Source: Solobacterium sp.
Lineage (GTDB): Bacteria > Bacillota_I > Bacilli_A > Erysipelotrichales > Erysipelotrichaceae
NCBI GenBank assembly: GCA_017510405.1
Contig: JAFWNG010000034.1
Span: forward strand, 1 to 64,000
DNA length: 64,000 nt
Direction of reading: 5' to 3'
Shown in pieces: positions 53,967 through 63,487 of this stretch. The notes beneath the pieces are model-generated. The model was not told the DNA's origin and searched no databases. It was given only the letters and a program-made list of their open reading frames with translations. Position 1 is the first letter of the stretch. Each line of letters begins with the position of its first letter. A program made the position numbers and the translations under genes.

Positions 53967-56498
53967 TTACGACTTCGGCAGTTTACTGGCTTCCTCGATC
54001 AGGTCGCTTAACATGACCCAGGCTTCCCGCGGCGATAATTCATCCGGGTCTGCCTGGCGCAGTTTCTCGATCAGTCTGTCCGCTTCCGGATTTTCTTTCT
54101 GCATCTCGATCAGCTGGAAGCTCTGCTGGACGACCCTCTTCTTGGACTCCAGTTCTTTCTGTATTCCTTCCGCCCGCTTCAGCACGCTGTCCGGAAGACC
54201 GGCCAGACGCGCCACGTTGATGCCGTAGGATGCCCCGGCAGCGCCGTCCTTGATGCGGTACAGGAATGTAACATTGTCATTTTCTTCTTTGACTACGACG
54301 TGTACATTGCGCACACAGTCCACGCTTTCCGTGATCGCTGTCAGTTCGTGATAGTGCGTGGAGAACATGGTCTTGGCATGTACACACGCCGCAATGTATT
54401 CGATCATTGACTGGGCCAGCGCCATGCCGTCATATGTGGATGTTCCGCGGCCGATCTCATCGAACAGAATGAGCGAGTGCTCCGTGGCTTCCTGCAGGGC
54501 GCGGTTCGCTTCTATCATTTCCACCATGAAAGTCGACTGTCCTGAAAGGATATCGTCACTGGCGCCGATCCGCGTAAAGATCCGGTCAAATACCGGCAGT
54601 ATGCATTTGCGGGCAGGCACGAAACAGCCCATCTGCGCCATGATGATGATCAGTGCCGTCTGACGCATATACGTCGATTTACCGCCCATGTTAGGTCCTG
54701 TGATCAGCAGGATGCTCTTATCGTCCGTCATGACCGTGTTGTTGGATACATACCGGGGATCTTTCATCATGACATCCAGGATCGGATGCTTTCCGGCAGT
54801 GATATTCAGTTCGCTCTCGCTGAACTCGGGACGTACATATCCATTTGCGGCAGACACTTCCGCCAGCGCACCGTAACAGTCCAGTTCCGCCAGTGCCTTC
54901 GCCAGTTTCTGCAGACGCGGCAGATAACTGCGGATCTCATCAATAATACTCTGGAAGATCTCTTTCTCGATCGCGGCGGCGTGTTCTTCCGCATGCAGGA
55001 TGGCATCTTCCTTTTCTTTCAGTTCGGAAGTAATAAAGCGCTCGCTGTTGGTCAGCGTCTGCTTGCGCACATATCCCCATTCATCCTGCACCTGCTGGGC
55101 AGCCGCCTTGGAGATCTCAATATAATAGCCGAATACTTTGTTATAGCCGATACGCAGTGTTTTCAGTCCGGTGCGCTCTTTTTCCTTCGCTTCCAGACCG
55201 GCAATGAACGCACGGCCGTTGCGCTGGATACTGCGCGCTTCGTCCAGTTCCCTGCTGTAGCCGTCTTTGATCATTCCGCCTTCGGAGATCAGTACCGGCG
55301 GATCCTCCACAAAAGCGGCATCCAGGTGCCGGTACAGTTCATCCAGCGGATCCATATGACGGTAGCGGTCAAATTCCTCGCACTGCACTGCCTGCAGGAT
55401 CACCGGCACCTGTGCCAGTGTCCGCGACAGACGGATGCAGTCCACTGCGTTGGCGTGGTTCATCGCACAGCGCGCAATCAGCCGCTGCAGATCATAGATC
55501 TGTCCGAACGCTTCCCGCAGTTTTCTTCTCTGCATGAAATGCTTCATCAGCCAGGCGACGCGGTCATAGCGCGCTTCGATCTCTTTCCGGTCTACCAGCG
55601 GCTTTTCGATCCACCGGCGCAGTTCTCTTGAACCCATCGCCGATCTGCAAGTATCCAGGAACGACCACAGGGTGATCGCCTTGCCGGAAGTACGCATCGG
55701 CACCGTCAGTTCCAGATTCTGCTGGGTGGAAAAGTCCATATACAGGCGGTCATCCTCGTTCTCGATGACAGCGCTCTGCAGATGACTCAGCAGGTGTTTC
55801 TGCGTTTCTTCCAGATAATGCACCATGCGTCCGTAGGCACAGCGCTCATAATCTTTCTGTATTTCTTCCGCCAGCGGTTCATACTGAGCCGGTATGGAGT
55901 CTTCGTCGCAGTAGGATATGACGACCTGCATCTCCCGCAGTGTCTGAATGATCTTCAGACGGAAGTCTTTCGGCACGACCACTTCCCGTACATTGTTCTT
56001 CATGATCGTCTGTACGAGGGCATTGTCTCTGTGGGCAATGTCTTCCACAAAGTTCTCACCCGTACTCATTTCCGCAAATGCCACGGAATAGCCGTATTTA
56101 TAGTCATGCACTGCCGCCAGGAACACACTGGCTTTCTCATCCGTGATCTCATCCATGACCGTTCCCGGCGTGATGACGCGGATGACATCCCGTTCCACCA
56201 GACCGACAGCTTCTTTCGGATCCTGCAGCTGCTCGCATATAGCGACTTTGTAGCCGCGCTGCACCAGTCTCTGCACATAACCCGAAACAGCATGATGGGG
56301 AACACCGCACATCGGTACGCGTTCTTCCGGTCCGCCTGCTTTCCCGGTCAGTACAAGATCCAGTTCCCGCGATGCGGTCTTCGCATCGTCAAAAAACATC
56401 TCATAGAAGTCTCCGACACGATAAAACAGCAGTGTTGAGGGATACTGCTCTTTCATCTTCAGATAGTGCTGCATCATCGGTGTATATTTCTCTGCCAT
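53967..56498 (-). CDS. mutS: DNA mismatch repair protein MutS
   Basis: 843 residues. Domain I begins KYTPMMQHYLKMKEQYPSTLLFYRVGDFYEMF with the Phe-x-Glu mismatch-binding motif. The ATPase has GPNMGGKSTYMRQTAL, FDEIGRGTSTYDG and STHYHEL. It recognises mismatches and starts repair with MutL, whose gene is not in view. It is followed by uvrA rather than mutL, a less common neighbour. Confidence 0.98.
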   Translation of the reverse strand: MAEKYTPMMQHYLKMKEQYPSTLLFYRVGDFYEMFFDDAKTASRELDLVLTGKAGGPEERVPMCGVPHHAVSGYVQRLVQRGYKVAICEQLQDPKEAVGLVERDVIRVITPGTVMDEITDEKASVFLAAVHDYKYGYSVAFAEMSTGENFVEDIAHRDNALVQTIMKNNVREVVVPKDFRLKIIQTLREMQVVISYCDEDSIPAQYEPLAEEIQKDYERCAYGRMVHYLEETQKHLLSHLQSAVIENEDDRLYMDFSTQQNLELTVPMRTSGKAITLWSFLDTCRSAMGSRELRRWIEKPLVDRKEIEARYDRVAWLMKHFMQRRKLREAFGQIYDLQRLIARCAMNHANAVDCIRLSRTLAQVPVILQAVQCEEFDRYRHMDPLDELYRHLDAAFVEDPPVLISEGGMIKDGYSRELDEARSIQRNGRAFIAGLEAKEKERTGLKTLRIGYNKVFGYYIEISKAAAQQVQDEWGYVRKQTLTNSERFITSELKEKEDAILHAEEHAAAIEKEIFQSIIDEIRSYLPRLQKLAKALAELDCYGALAEVSAANGYVRPEFSESELNITAGKHPILDVMMKDPRYVSNNTVMTDDKSILLITGPNMGGKSTYMRQTALIIIMAQMGCFVPARKCILPVFDRIFTRIGASDDILSGQSTFMVEMIEANRALQEATEHSLILFDEIGRGTSTYDGMALAQSMIEYIAACVHAKTMFSTHYHELTAITESVDCVRNVHVVVKEENDNVTFLYRIKDGAAGASYGINVARLAGLPDSVLKRAEGIQKELESKKRVVQQSFQLIEMQKENPEADRLIEKLRQADPDELSPREAWVMLSDLIEEASKLPKS

Positions 56499-56572
56499 AG
56501 TATCACTTCCAAAAGCCTGTACATTATAGCACGAAGACTGTATTTCCTTGTGAAAGACACAGTGATTTCCGC

Positions 56573-56617
56573 AAAAAAGATCCGTACTTTCCCAATCTGT
56601 GAGAAAGTACGGATCTT
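56573..56617 (-). terminator. Terminator of the 56647 gene
   Basis: AAGATCCGTACTTTC and GAAAGTACGGATCTT form a 15-pair stem, followed on the minus strand by TTTT. Confidence 0.9.
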
Positions 56618-56646
56618 ACTTCTTTTTCCGGCACATATCTGAGTTC

Positions 56647-57831
56647 TCAGGCAAGCAGAGAGAACAGTACGAACAGCCAGTGCGCCGCAATTCCCGCACA
56701 CAGTCCGCCGATCGTATGACTCAGGATCGCCTTGCCGATCAGGGGCTTGCAGTTGAGAGAATCCATCATGGATGCGTGTGTGCTCAGATAACCGCTCCAG
56801 CACATGCACATGGCAGTAAATACAGCGATATCATTCGGCTGCGCCAGTCCCTGCTTCACCAGGCTTGCCGTCAGAGACAGCGCCGCTCCGGCAGCGCCAA
56901 GGGACGTGACAGGTACACCGATGGCTTCCGGAGATGTGAAACCGAACATCGGTTTCAGGATGAAATCGATCTTTGACGCCAGCATCGGCAGAAGGCGTAT
57001 GCCTTCGTACGCTGCCCCGGTATATTCCCCGCTCGCCGACGGACCGTCGATCAGCATCATCACGATCGTACAGATGACCAGTACGCCCGGCACGATACTG
57101 ATGCCCATTTTTACGCCGGACTTACCGCCGTCCAGCACCGCTGCCATCATCCGGCTGCCGATGCCGCCGTGGCGGATCTGCCGCATATTCTCCGGAACCG
57201 CGGAACTTCCTTCCGCCAGGCACATCTCCTCAGCTTCTTCCCCGTAGTATTTCCCGGTAAATACAAGCATGAGGCGCGTACTGACGATACTGCCGATAAC
57301 TGCTCCGAGCAGACCGGTGCCGACAGCGGCGCCAAGCGGCTTCCCCATCGCCGGGGACAGACTGTACATATACGTGCAGACTATCATCCCCATGCCGAAC
57401 GCCGTGCCGAGATTGGTAAGCGCAGGAAACTGGTATCTGCGGAAATACCTGCGGAAACGCGTATCTTCCGTTAATGTCAGGATGGCTGGGTTATCCGACA
57501 GAAATGTCGTGACAACACCAAGCGCAGCTGCCCCGGGCATCCGGAACACCGGCTTCATCAGCGGCTGCAGGACCCTGTTTGCCAGTGATACAAAGCCGAA
57601 TTCCGATAACAGCGACGACACCGCGCCCATGATCACGCACACCGCTGTAATATACAGCACTGTGTCGATCAGCAGGCGGTACGCCGTATTCATGATCGTA
57701 TTCAGCGTATTTGCCAGGCCCATCTGCACTGCAAACAAAGCAAAAAAACCGGCAAAGAAAAGCGGAAAGATAAATGTTTCCGGGCACAGTTCTTTTACAA
57801 ACGAACCGCCCTCTTTCTCCTGTGGATCCAT
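56647..57831 (-). CDS. Nucleoside-recognition (Gate) domain membrane protein
   Basis: 394 residues from ATG 57831, which has GGAGGA upstream. A TTG start 36 bases earlier is less likely. Eight or so membrane helices with Gate-domain stretches (AALGVVTTFLSDNPAILTLT and SLGAAGAALSLTASLVKQG). Related proteins include SpmA/SpmB and nucleoside-transporter relatives. Transport of a small solute is likely, and the substrate is unknown. Its own terminator follows. Confidence 0.75.
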   Translation of the reverse strand: MDPQEKEGGSFVKELCPETFIFPLFFAGFFALFAVQMGLANTLNTIMNTAYRLLIDTVLYITAVCVIMGAVSSLLSEFGFVSLANRVLQPLMKPVFRMPGAAALGVVTTFLSDNPAILTLTEDTRFRRYFRRYQFPALTNLGTAFGMGMIVCTYMYSLSPAMGKPLGAAVGTGLLGAVIGSIVSTRLMLVFTGKYYGEEAEEMCLAEGSSAVPENMRQIRHGGIGSRMMAAVLDGGKSGVKMGISIVPGVLVICTIVMMLIDGPSASGEYTGAAYEGIRLLPMLASKIDFILKPMFGFTSPEAIGVPVTSLGAAGAALSLTASLVKQGLAQPNDIAVFTAMCMCWSGYLSTHASMMDSLNCKPLIGKAILSHTIGGLCAGIAAHWLFVLFSLLA

Positions 57832-57920
57832 TCTGTATGTCCTCCGGACCCTTCCCCAGGCGTCCAAAGGTAATCATACCTTACCGGGCAGAGAAAATAA
57901 ACACATGATTCATTTTGTCG

Positions 57921-57956
57921 AAAAAAGACAGTATCTGTTTCTGCAGATACTGTCTT
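57921..57956 (-). terminator. Terminator of the hydrolase gene
   Basis: AAGACAGTATCTG and CAGATACTGTCTT around six bases, followed on the minus strand by TTTT. Confidence 0.9.
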
Positions 57957-57977
57957 CCTGTCCTGTTTTTGCGCTGC

Positions 57978-58766
57978 TTACCGGATAAATGCGTCCAGGA
58001 ATTCGGCGGTCAGCTCCATTGCTTTCGCGTCGTCTTCCCCGGTAAATCCATGTCCCGCGCCTTCCAGCAGATCGATCATGCACGGTGTACGCACTCTGTC
58101 ATAGGCACGCTTGGCGTCCTTCGAATAGTTGTAATCCACAATGGTGTCGCCGGTTCCGTGAATGATGAGTACCGGACGGTTGTAGAGCGTGATCTCTTCG
58201 TAGACATTCATGTTAATGACGGAGCGGGCATAGTCACCGCTGAGCTGCCATTTGCCTTCACCGATCACATCCGGGATATTCTCAGGATCGAATTTGATCC
58301 CGCGCATATCGCCTCTGCGGGCATGATCCGGAATGCACAGCGCCGGATAGAACATGACCAGCGCATGTACACGGTCATCGTATTCCGCCGCTGTCAGTGC
58401 CGATACGAAGCCGCCCTGTGAGCAGCCCATCAGCACCAGCTGGTCCGGGTCGATGGAATTGTCTTTCCGTACATAATTCATGACTGCCACAAGGTCCTCA
58501 ACTTCTGTCAGAGGCGTCATATCCTTATGGAAGTCGCCGTCACTGGTGGTATTCCAGCCGCCGCCGCAGAAATCAAAGATATACGCATGATATCCGCGTC
58601 CGGCAAGGAATTCCGCATATTTCGCAACTGAAGTCATATCGGCAGTAAATCCGTGCGAGATGATGACCGGTGCGAGCCTTCTTTCCGCATTCTCCGGGAA
58701 ATACTCTTTTCCCCGGATCGTCAGTTCGTCTCTTTTGCATTCAAACGGACGTACAATTATTGTCAT
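57978..58766 (-). CDS. Alpha/beta hydrolase
   Basis: 262 residues. Oxyanion region ISHGFTADM near 36, nucleophile elbow GCSQGG near 114, acid in HGTGDTIV near 204 and the catalytic histidine in GAGHGF near 240. The fold is that of the esterase/acylaminoacyl peptidase-like group with a lid at about 150-175. Cinnamoyl-esterase-like enzymes share this pattern, but the substrate is not settled. AGGAGAA lies 11 bases before the ATG. Confidence 0.85.
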   Translation of the reverse strand: MTIIVRPFECKRDELTIRGKEYFPENAERRLAPVIISHGFTADMTSVAKYAEFLAGRGYHAYIFDFCGGGWNTTSDGDFHKDMTPLTEVEDLVAVMNYVRKDNSIDPDQLVLMGCSQGGFVSALTAAEYDDRVHALVMFYPALCIPDHARRGDMRGIKFDPENIPDVIGEGKWQLSGDYARSVINMNVYEEITLYNRPVLIIHGTGDTIVDYNYSKDAKRAYDRVRTPCMIDLLEGAGHGFTGEDDAKAMELTAEFLDAFIR

Positions 58767-58821
58767 AGTTTTGAATTCTCCTGTTCGTTGTCCTATATTA
58801 TAGCAAAGTCGCTATCATACG

Positions 58822-58862
58822 AAAAGACACGATGCATGGTTCTGGTGCACCGTGTCTTTTTC
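58822..58862. terminator. Bidirectional terminator
   Basis: AAAAGACACG-a-TGCA and TGCA-c-CGTGTCTTTT pair around nine bases, placed just after the 529-residue protein gene. Confidence 0.85.
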
Positions 58863-58866
58863 TGTT

Positions 58867-60456
58867 TTAATCCCAGCGGTCGATATATACGTCGGTAACG
58901 CCGTACTTCGTCGTTACGCGCAGGATCATATCGATCTCTTTATCGCCGGTGATCAGACCGCAGGCGTTCGGCTCGCTCACTCTGTCGATATAGCCGCGTT
59001 TCGAATACGCTTCAATCGTGGAACGGACTTCCCGCAGTTCTTTCTTCAGGCATTCCGGGAATAATGCCAGGCCGCTCGGACGGTTGACATCATGGCAGTC
59101 TTTCAGGATCAGACATACTCCGATACCCTGGTACTCAAATCCCGGCTGCCAGCAGCACGGCTTCAGGGTAACTGCCTCCACCTCTGTGAATGTGTTTGCC
59201 TTCAGATTCCAGTCAGCCGGCAGAGATCCGTTCACATACAGATACCAGGAGAACGGGTTGCGGTGTTCTCTGGAGTCCCACTGCAGAATCGGTTCGGAGT
59301 CCGGAACCGCTGCCGTGACCAGAGCGCCGTAGCTTGTCCGTTTCGACGGTACATAGTATTCGATCTTCGTTGCCTCTTTCAGCATTGTACGCGCGAACTT
59401 TTCCCATGTCATAACGACATCTTTCACCGGGGTTTTCGACGGTTCGGAACGCTTTTCACGGTATGGAACATCTTTGAACACGCCTTCGGAAGCTTCCTTC
59501 TGCTTTTCCGGTTTCCAGATCGTTTCGATCTCATCCAGACGGGCGAAGCGGCGCTTCAGGCTGTCTTCCAGATTCAGTCTGCGGATGATCTCTTCCGCAC
59601 GTTCCACATTCTGCTTCTTCGGCAGCTCTGTCGGACGCTGGTACTTCAGCGGGTGCATCTTTTCCATGAAGCGGCGCTCGATCGCTCTCTGCGAATATCC
59701 GGCATGGATGTCCGCCAGCAGAGTGCCGATCATATTGTTGGAGAAGTGGCAGTAGCCGGTCTTCGCTGTCGCAGCGGCATACCACAGCACCTCGTTACGA
59801 CGCTTTGCTTTCTCTGCTTTCTGCTGCAGATCCAGCAGCCATTCCGCATTGTCGAGGAATTTCTTCTCGTGCGACAGCCGTCCGGATTTGAGCATATTGA
59901 TGGCCTGCAGGATCTCGTCCTTCGTATACTTCGTGATCGTATCCTTCAGCATGCGGTACTCTTCGTTCTTCTCCGCAGCTGCCTGTTTTGCCGTATACAG
60001 GCAGGAAGAATAACGAAGTTCAGCCGGGACACGGACTGCCATATGTTTCCATTCACCGGTCTCTTCTGTACCGAGCATGTCTTCACCGGTATAGAAAATA
60101 CCTTTGATCTCTGCGTGACGGATCCGGTCGATGATCATCTCTGTACCTTTCCGGTACAGTTCCGGAACATCTTCCGACCACATCACCGGCGTGCGCTTTC
60201 CGTGTTCATCCAGTGTTACAAGGCCGCCGTAACGGTTCACGAACGAACGGCAGTGCGAACAGTTGTAGATCTGGCGCAGCGGCGCCGGAAGGCCTTCAAG
60301 AAACAGATCGTACAGATCAGCAGCGTCAGTCATAAACAGCGGTGTCTGTGAGTTGTCTTCGTAGTTATGACGGATCCGTTTCAGAAGATGCGGATACTGA
60401 GCTCTTTCTTCTGTGAGAAGCTCCGTGTTTTCATTTGTCATTGTCAGGTCTGTCAT
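58867..60456 (-). CDS. Unrecognised protein of 529 residues
   Basis: Soluble. A CxxC-like NCSHCRSFVNRYGGL lies near residue 65, and a central helical part is rich in charged residues (about 165-330). The C-terminal part is beta-rich, ending VTTKYGVTDVYIDRWD. The early Cys-x2-Cys-x-x-x-Val-x-Arg stretch resembles zinc-binding nucleic-acid proteins, but I recognise no family. CAAGGAGGT fixes the start. It stands alone, with terminators on both sides. Confidence 0.65.
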   Translation of the reverse strand: MTDLTMTNENTELLTEERAQYPHLLKRIRHNYEDNSQTPLFMTDAADLYDLFLEGLPAPLRQIYNCSHCRSFVNRYGGLVTLDEHGKRTPVMWSEDVPELYRKGTEMIIDRIRHAEIKGIFYTGEDMLGTEETGEWKHMAVRVPAELRYSSCLYTAKQAAAEKNEEYRMLKDTITKYTKDEILQAINMLKSGRLSHEKKFLDNAEWLLDLQQKAEKAKRRNEVLWYAAATAKTGYCHFSNNMIGTLLADIHAGYSQRAIERRFMEKMHPLKYQRPTELPKKQNVERAEEIIRRLNLEDSLKRRFARLDEIETIWKPEKQKEASEGVFKDVPYREKRSEPSKTPVKDVVMTWEKFARTMLKEATKIEYYVPSKRTSYGALVTAAVPDSEPILQWDSREHRNPFSWYLYVNGSLPADWNLKANTFTEVEAVTLKPCCWQPGFEYQGIGVCLILKDCHDVNRPSGLALFPECLKKELREVRSTIEAYSKRGYIDRVSEPNACGLITGDKEIDMILRVTTKYGVTDVYIDRWD

Positions 60457-60551
60457 TTGATACCTCCTTGTAAGTATCAGTATACAGACCGGTAATTACA
60501 GTCCCGTACAGGGGGATGAAAAGCAGCTCCGGTGCATAGTACCGTTTCACA

Positions 60552-60589
60552 TAAAACTCCCCAAAAGCCCTGTTCAGCTTTCCGGGGAG
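60552..60589 (-). terminator. Terminator of the CapA-like gene
   Basis: CTCCCC and GGGGAG enclose an inner AGC/GCT pair, followed on the minus strand by TTTTAT. Confidence 0.7.
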
Positions 60590-60615
60590 CGATTGAAACT
60601 GTATCGGTTTTGTAA

Positions 60616-61755
60616 TCAGAATCCTCCGAACTGGATCGTCGGATCATATTCCGTGATCTTTCCGGCGAATCTCTCGTAGATCTCCTGGTGATTGCTGAGC
60701 TGGCTGTCATCGATCAGAGCCAGCGGGATGACCTGGAAGTTCTTGAAGTTTCCGTCATAGTACGTATAGATCAGATCTGCCTTGACGTCGGAGATCCGGA
60801 TATCTGTCGCTTCGCCCTGTACGGTCTTGGTGATCTTCAGAGCACCGATCATGCCAATCAGATTCTCCAGATTGAGCTGGGCGCTGATCACGTTGCCCAT
60901 CGCATAGAAGCAGATAGCATTGCCGATATGTTCGATCGGCTGAATGACATGCGGATGGTTTCCGATAATGATATCGGCTCCGGCATCCACCATCTGCTGT
61001 GCCAGTTCTCTCTGTTCATCGCTGGCTTCCATGCTGTATTCCACGCCCCAGTGGATCGCCATGATGACAACGTCGGACTTGGCGTCCGCCTGGCGGATCT
61101 GGTCGAGCATCTCGTCGATTCTTCCTTCGTAATGGTTGACCAAGTACTCTTCACCTTCCGGCAGATCCATGCCGTTGAGGCTGAATGTCCAGGAAAGGAA
61201 TGTATAGGTGATGCCGTTGACCTCATAGACCGGGATCTCCCGCTGTTCTTCCCAGGAGTCGTATGTACCGGCCATGTGCACATTCGGTTTCGAATGCCAG
61301 AACGCGTTGGATCCGTGAATACCGGCGGCGAAGCGGTCAAAGGAATGGTTGTTTGCCGTGGATACCAGGTTGAAGCCGTATGTATCCGCCATCACATCGC
61401 CGAATGCCTGCGGACTGTTGAACATCGGATAGCCGGAATACCCGAACTCTTCACCGGCCAGGATCGTCTCCTGGTTGTAATAGCGCAGATCATACGAGGA
61501 TGCCAGCGCTCCGATATAGGACATCTGGTCCGCAAACCGGTAGTTTCCGTTTGCGTCCAGATCTTTCCACACCGTTCCGTGCAGAAGCGCGTCCCCTGTC
61601 AGAAACAGCGAAGCTTCATATACGACCGGCGGCTCCGGCGTGGGTTCCGGCGTCGGTTCCGCAGCGGCGGAAGAACTCGTTCCGGTTCCGCTGCATCCGC
61701 CGAGCGTCATCACGCACAGTGCTGCGCATATAGCTTTGATCCATGTTCTGCTCAT
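60616..61755 (-). CDS. CapA-family lipoprotein
   Basis: 379 residues from ATG 61755 with GGGGAG upstream. Lipobox LGGC with Cys21, then a Ser/Ala/Pro/Glu linker with PTPEPTPEP. The metallophosphatase-like CapA domain has LFLTGDALLH, STANNHSFDR and IIIGNHPHVIQP. CapA homologs act in poly-gamma-glutamate export or as surface metallophosphatases; the exact role is open. It is the last gene of a four-gene envelope operon. Confidence 0.88.
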   Translation of the reverse strand: MSRTWIKAICAALCVMTLGGCSGTGTSSSAAAEPTPEPTPEPPVVYEASLFLTGDALLHGTVWKDLDANGNYRFADQMSYIGALASSYDLRYYNQETILAGEEFGYSGYPMFNSPQAFGDVMADTYGFNLVSTANNHSFDRFAAGIHGSNAFWHSKPNVHMAGTYDSWEEQREIPVYEVNGITYTFLSWTFSLNGMDLPEGEEYLVNHYEGRIDEMLDQIRQADAKSDVVIMAIHWGVEYSMEASDEQRELAQQMVDAGADIIIGNHPHVIQPIEHIGNAICFYAMGNVISAQLNLENLIGMIGALKITKTVQGEATDIRISDVKADLIYTYYDGNFKNFQVIPLALIDDSQLSNHQEIYERFAGKITEYDPTIQFGGF

Positions 61756-61756
61756 G

Positions 61757-62995
61757 TTACTCCCCTTTGTTCTTTTTCGCGTACAGCGCATGTACGACTT
61801 TCCGCCGGACCTTATTTACGCCCCGGCGTTCCAGGTCAAACCGTCTGTATCTGTTTGCCTTGAATACGGCATCGAACTGTCCCAGACGTTCGATATATTC
61901 CGGTCCGAAGGAACTCTTGTAGAAATAGAGTCCGTACTCCGGATCGTCTTTTGTTGTCACGCCGCTGAAGCCAACCATATCATAGTGCAGCACGCCGTGT
62001 TTCTTCATGTCTTCCATCGCCAGCGCATGGATCGCGTCCACGGAGTTCAGGAAATTGAAATCCTTATGGTTATAGGTATAAAGATCCCAGGAATTGGCGC
62101 CGAAGCGAATAAACAGGCCGGCTGCGATATCCACTTTCGAACCGTAGAGCACCCGCAGTTCCTTTGCCTTTTCCATCGTCTTTTCCACACCCTGTCTTGC
62201 CTCCGGATCTTTCCGGTATTTCTTTCCGGTCAGTTCCCTGGCGGTGTTTTCCAGCATGCGGTCCAGGTCCACCGAAGCGACATAGATGACTGCGTCTTTT
62301 CCGAACGCATCCAGCAGACTCTGGAAGAATTCGCGCTTATGCGGACAGAAGCCGTCCTGTTCCGACAGCTGCTTTTCAAAGTCCATCAGTACCGGCAGAT
62401 CCGAGGCATCTCCGATTCGTGACGTGACCGCCCACAGCTCATGCCGGTTGATCGCACGCCGTCTCGGTGCGCTGAAACGCTTCTTGATCGTTTCCATGTC
62501 CGGACTCAGATCGACCATGAGCGTATACCGGTTCGTCCAGCTGCCGTCGTAGGCATACCCGTATCCCTTATGCCGGTACCCTGTCTCTTTCAGGATCTCC
62601 GTGACATATTCATGATTAAAGCCTTCCAGTACATTGCCCTGGATATCATGCGGTACACGTACGACATTCGGATCCGTGCGCAGGAATACCGCACCTTCCG
62701 ACTGTGCGTAGTCTTTCAGGAGCGCGAACGCTTCTTTGACTGTCTCCGCGTTTTCGTAATCAATGCACGGTCCCCACGGCACATAGATATATTTATGTGT
62801 CATCCATCTGCCGATGAGTACCATGGCTGTGCCGCATATGCCGTCATCCCCGGTATATACGAGCATCTTCCAGTCGGTATGTTCTGTCTTCTTTTTATAT
62901 TCTCCCCACATAGGCGTCTTCATATAGTGCCCGTACGGGTGGTTTCTGACAAAGGCAGTAAACTGTTCTCTGTCCTGTGTTTCAATCAGCCGCAT
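61757..62995 (-). CDS. FemAB-family peptidoglycan aminoacyltransferase
   Basis: 412 residues. N-terminal GNAT-like half (HPYGHYMKTPMWGEYKK, then YIYVPWGPCIDY), a second half with RRRAINRHELW, a helical arm at about 240-280 and HYDMVGFSG near the C-terminus. FemX/MurM-like enzymes add amino acids from aminoacyl-tRNA to lipid II, forming the cross-bridge. It overlaps the ribosome binding site of the upstream phosphoesterase end and precedes capA. Confidence 0.9.
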   Translation of the reverse strand: MRLIETQDREQFTAFVRNHPYGHYMKTPMWGEYKKKTEHTDWKMLVYTGDDGICGTAMVLIGRWMTHKYIYVPWGPCIDYENAETVKEAFALLKDYAQSEGAVFLRTDPNVVRVPHDIQGNVLEGFNHEYVTEILKETGYRHKGYGYAYDGSWTNRYTLMVDLSPDMETIKKRFSAPRRRAINRHELWAVTSRIGDASDLPVLMDFEKQLSEQDGFCPHKREFFQSLLDAFGKDAVIYVASVDLDRMLENTARELTGKKYRKDPEARQGVEKTMEKAKELRVLYGSKVDIAAGLFIRFGANSWDLYTYNHKDFNFLNSVDAIHALAMEDMKKHGVLHYDMVGFSGVTTKDDPEYGLYFYKSSFGPEYIERLGQFDAVFKANRYRRFDLERRGVNKVRRKVVHALYAKKNKGE

Positions 62996-62998
62996 ATC

Positions 62999-63487
62999 TT
63001 ATAATTCTCCTAAAGCCATCGCCATATTGAAGTTGATCCGCTTCGCTGTAACGGCGTCTTCTGTGATCTCCACTTCCATGAAGCAGCGCGGACTCTCGTC
63101 CCGGTTCCGGTAAATGGAACCCGGATTCAGCATTCTTACGCCGTTCACTGTACCATCATAATACAGATGCGTGTGTCCGTAAAACACTGCGTCGCATCCC
63201 TGCTGCTTCGCCGCCGCAGCCAGCAGATCATGATCGGCACGGTAGGAAGGAAACAGCATATGTCCATGCAGGACCAGGATCCTGTGCCCTTCGATCTCCA
63301 GTACGATCTCCGGCGGATAGTCCCAGAAGTCCATATTGCCTGCCACAGCCGTAAATCCCTCCATCTGTTCCGGAAGAAGACCGTTGTCGCCGCAGTGCAC
63401 GCGGTACGGCAGATCCGCATATTTCTTCTGAATATAATGAATGCTGTAAAGATCCCGGTGATTGTCGCTTAACAGTACGATTTTCAT
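62999..63487 (-). CDS. YfcE/MJ0936-type metallophosphoesterase
   Basis: 162 residues. Metal motifs are LLSDNHRD (6-13), HCGDNGL (near 36), GNMDFWD (near 51), LHGH (near 74) and YGHTHLYYDG (near 103). It hydrolyses phosphodiesters or phosphomonoesters, substrate unknown. Its ATG overlaps the stop of the HD hydrolase by ATGA. GGGGGAAG lies before the start. Confidence 0.92.
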   Translation of the reverse strand: MKIVLLSDNHRDLYSIHYIQKKYADLPYRVHCGDNGLLPEQMEGFTAVAGNMDFWDYPPEIVLEIEGHRILVLHGHMLFPSYRADHDLLAAAAKQQGCDAVFYGHTHLYYDGTVNGVRMLNPGSIYRNRDESPRCFMEVEITEDAVTAKRINFNMAMALGEL

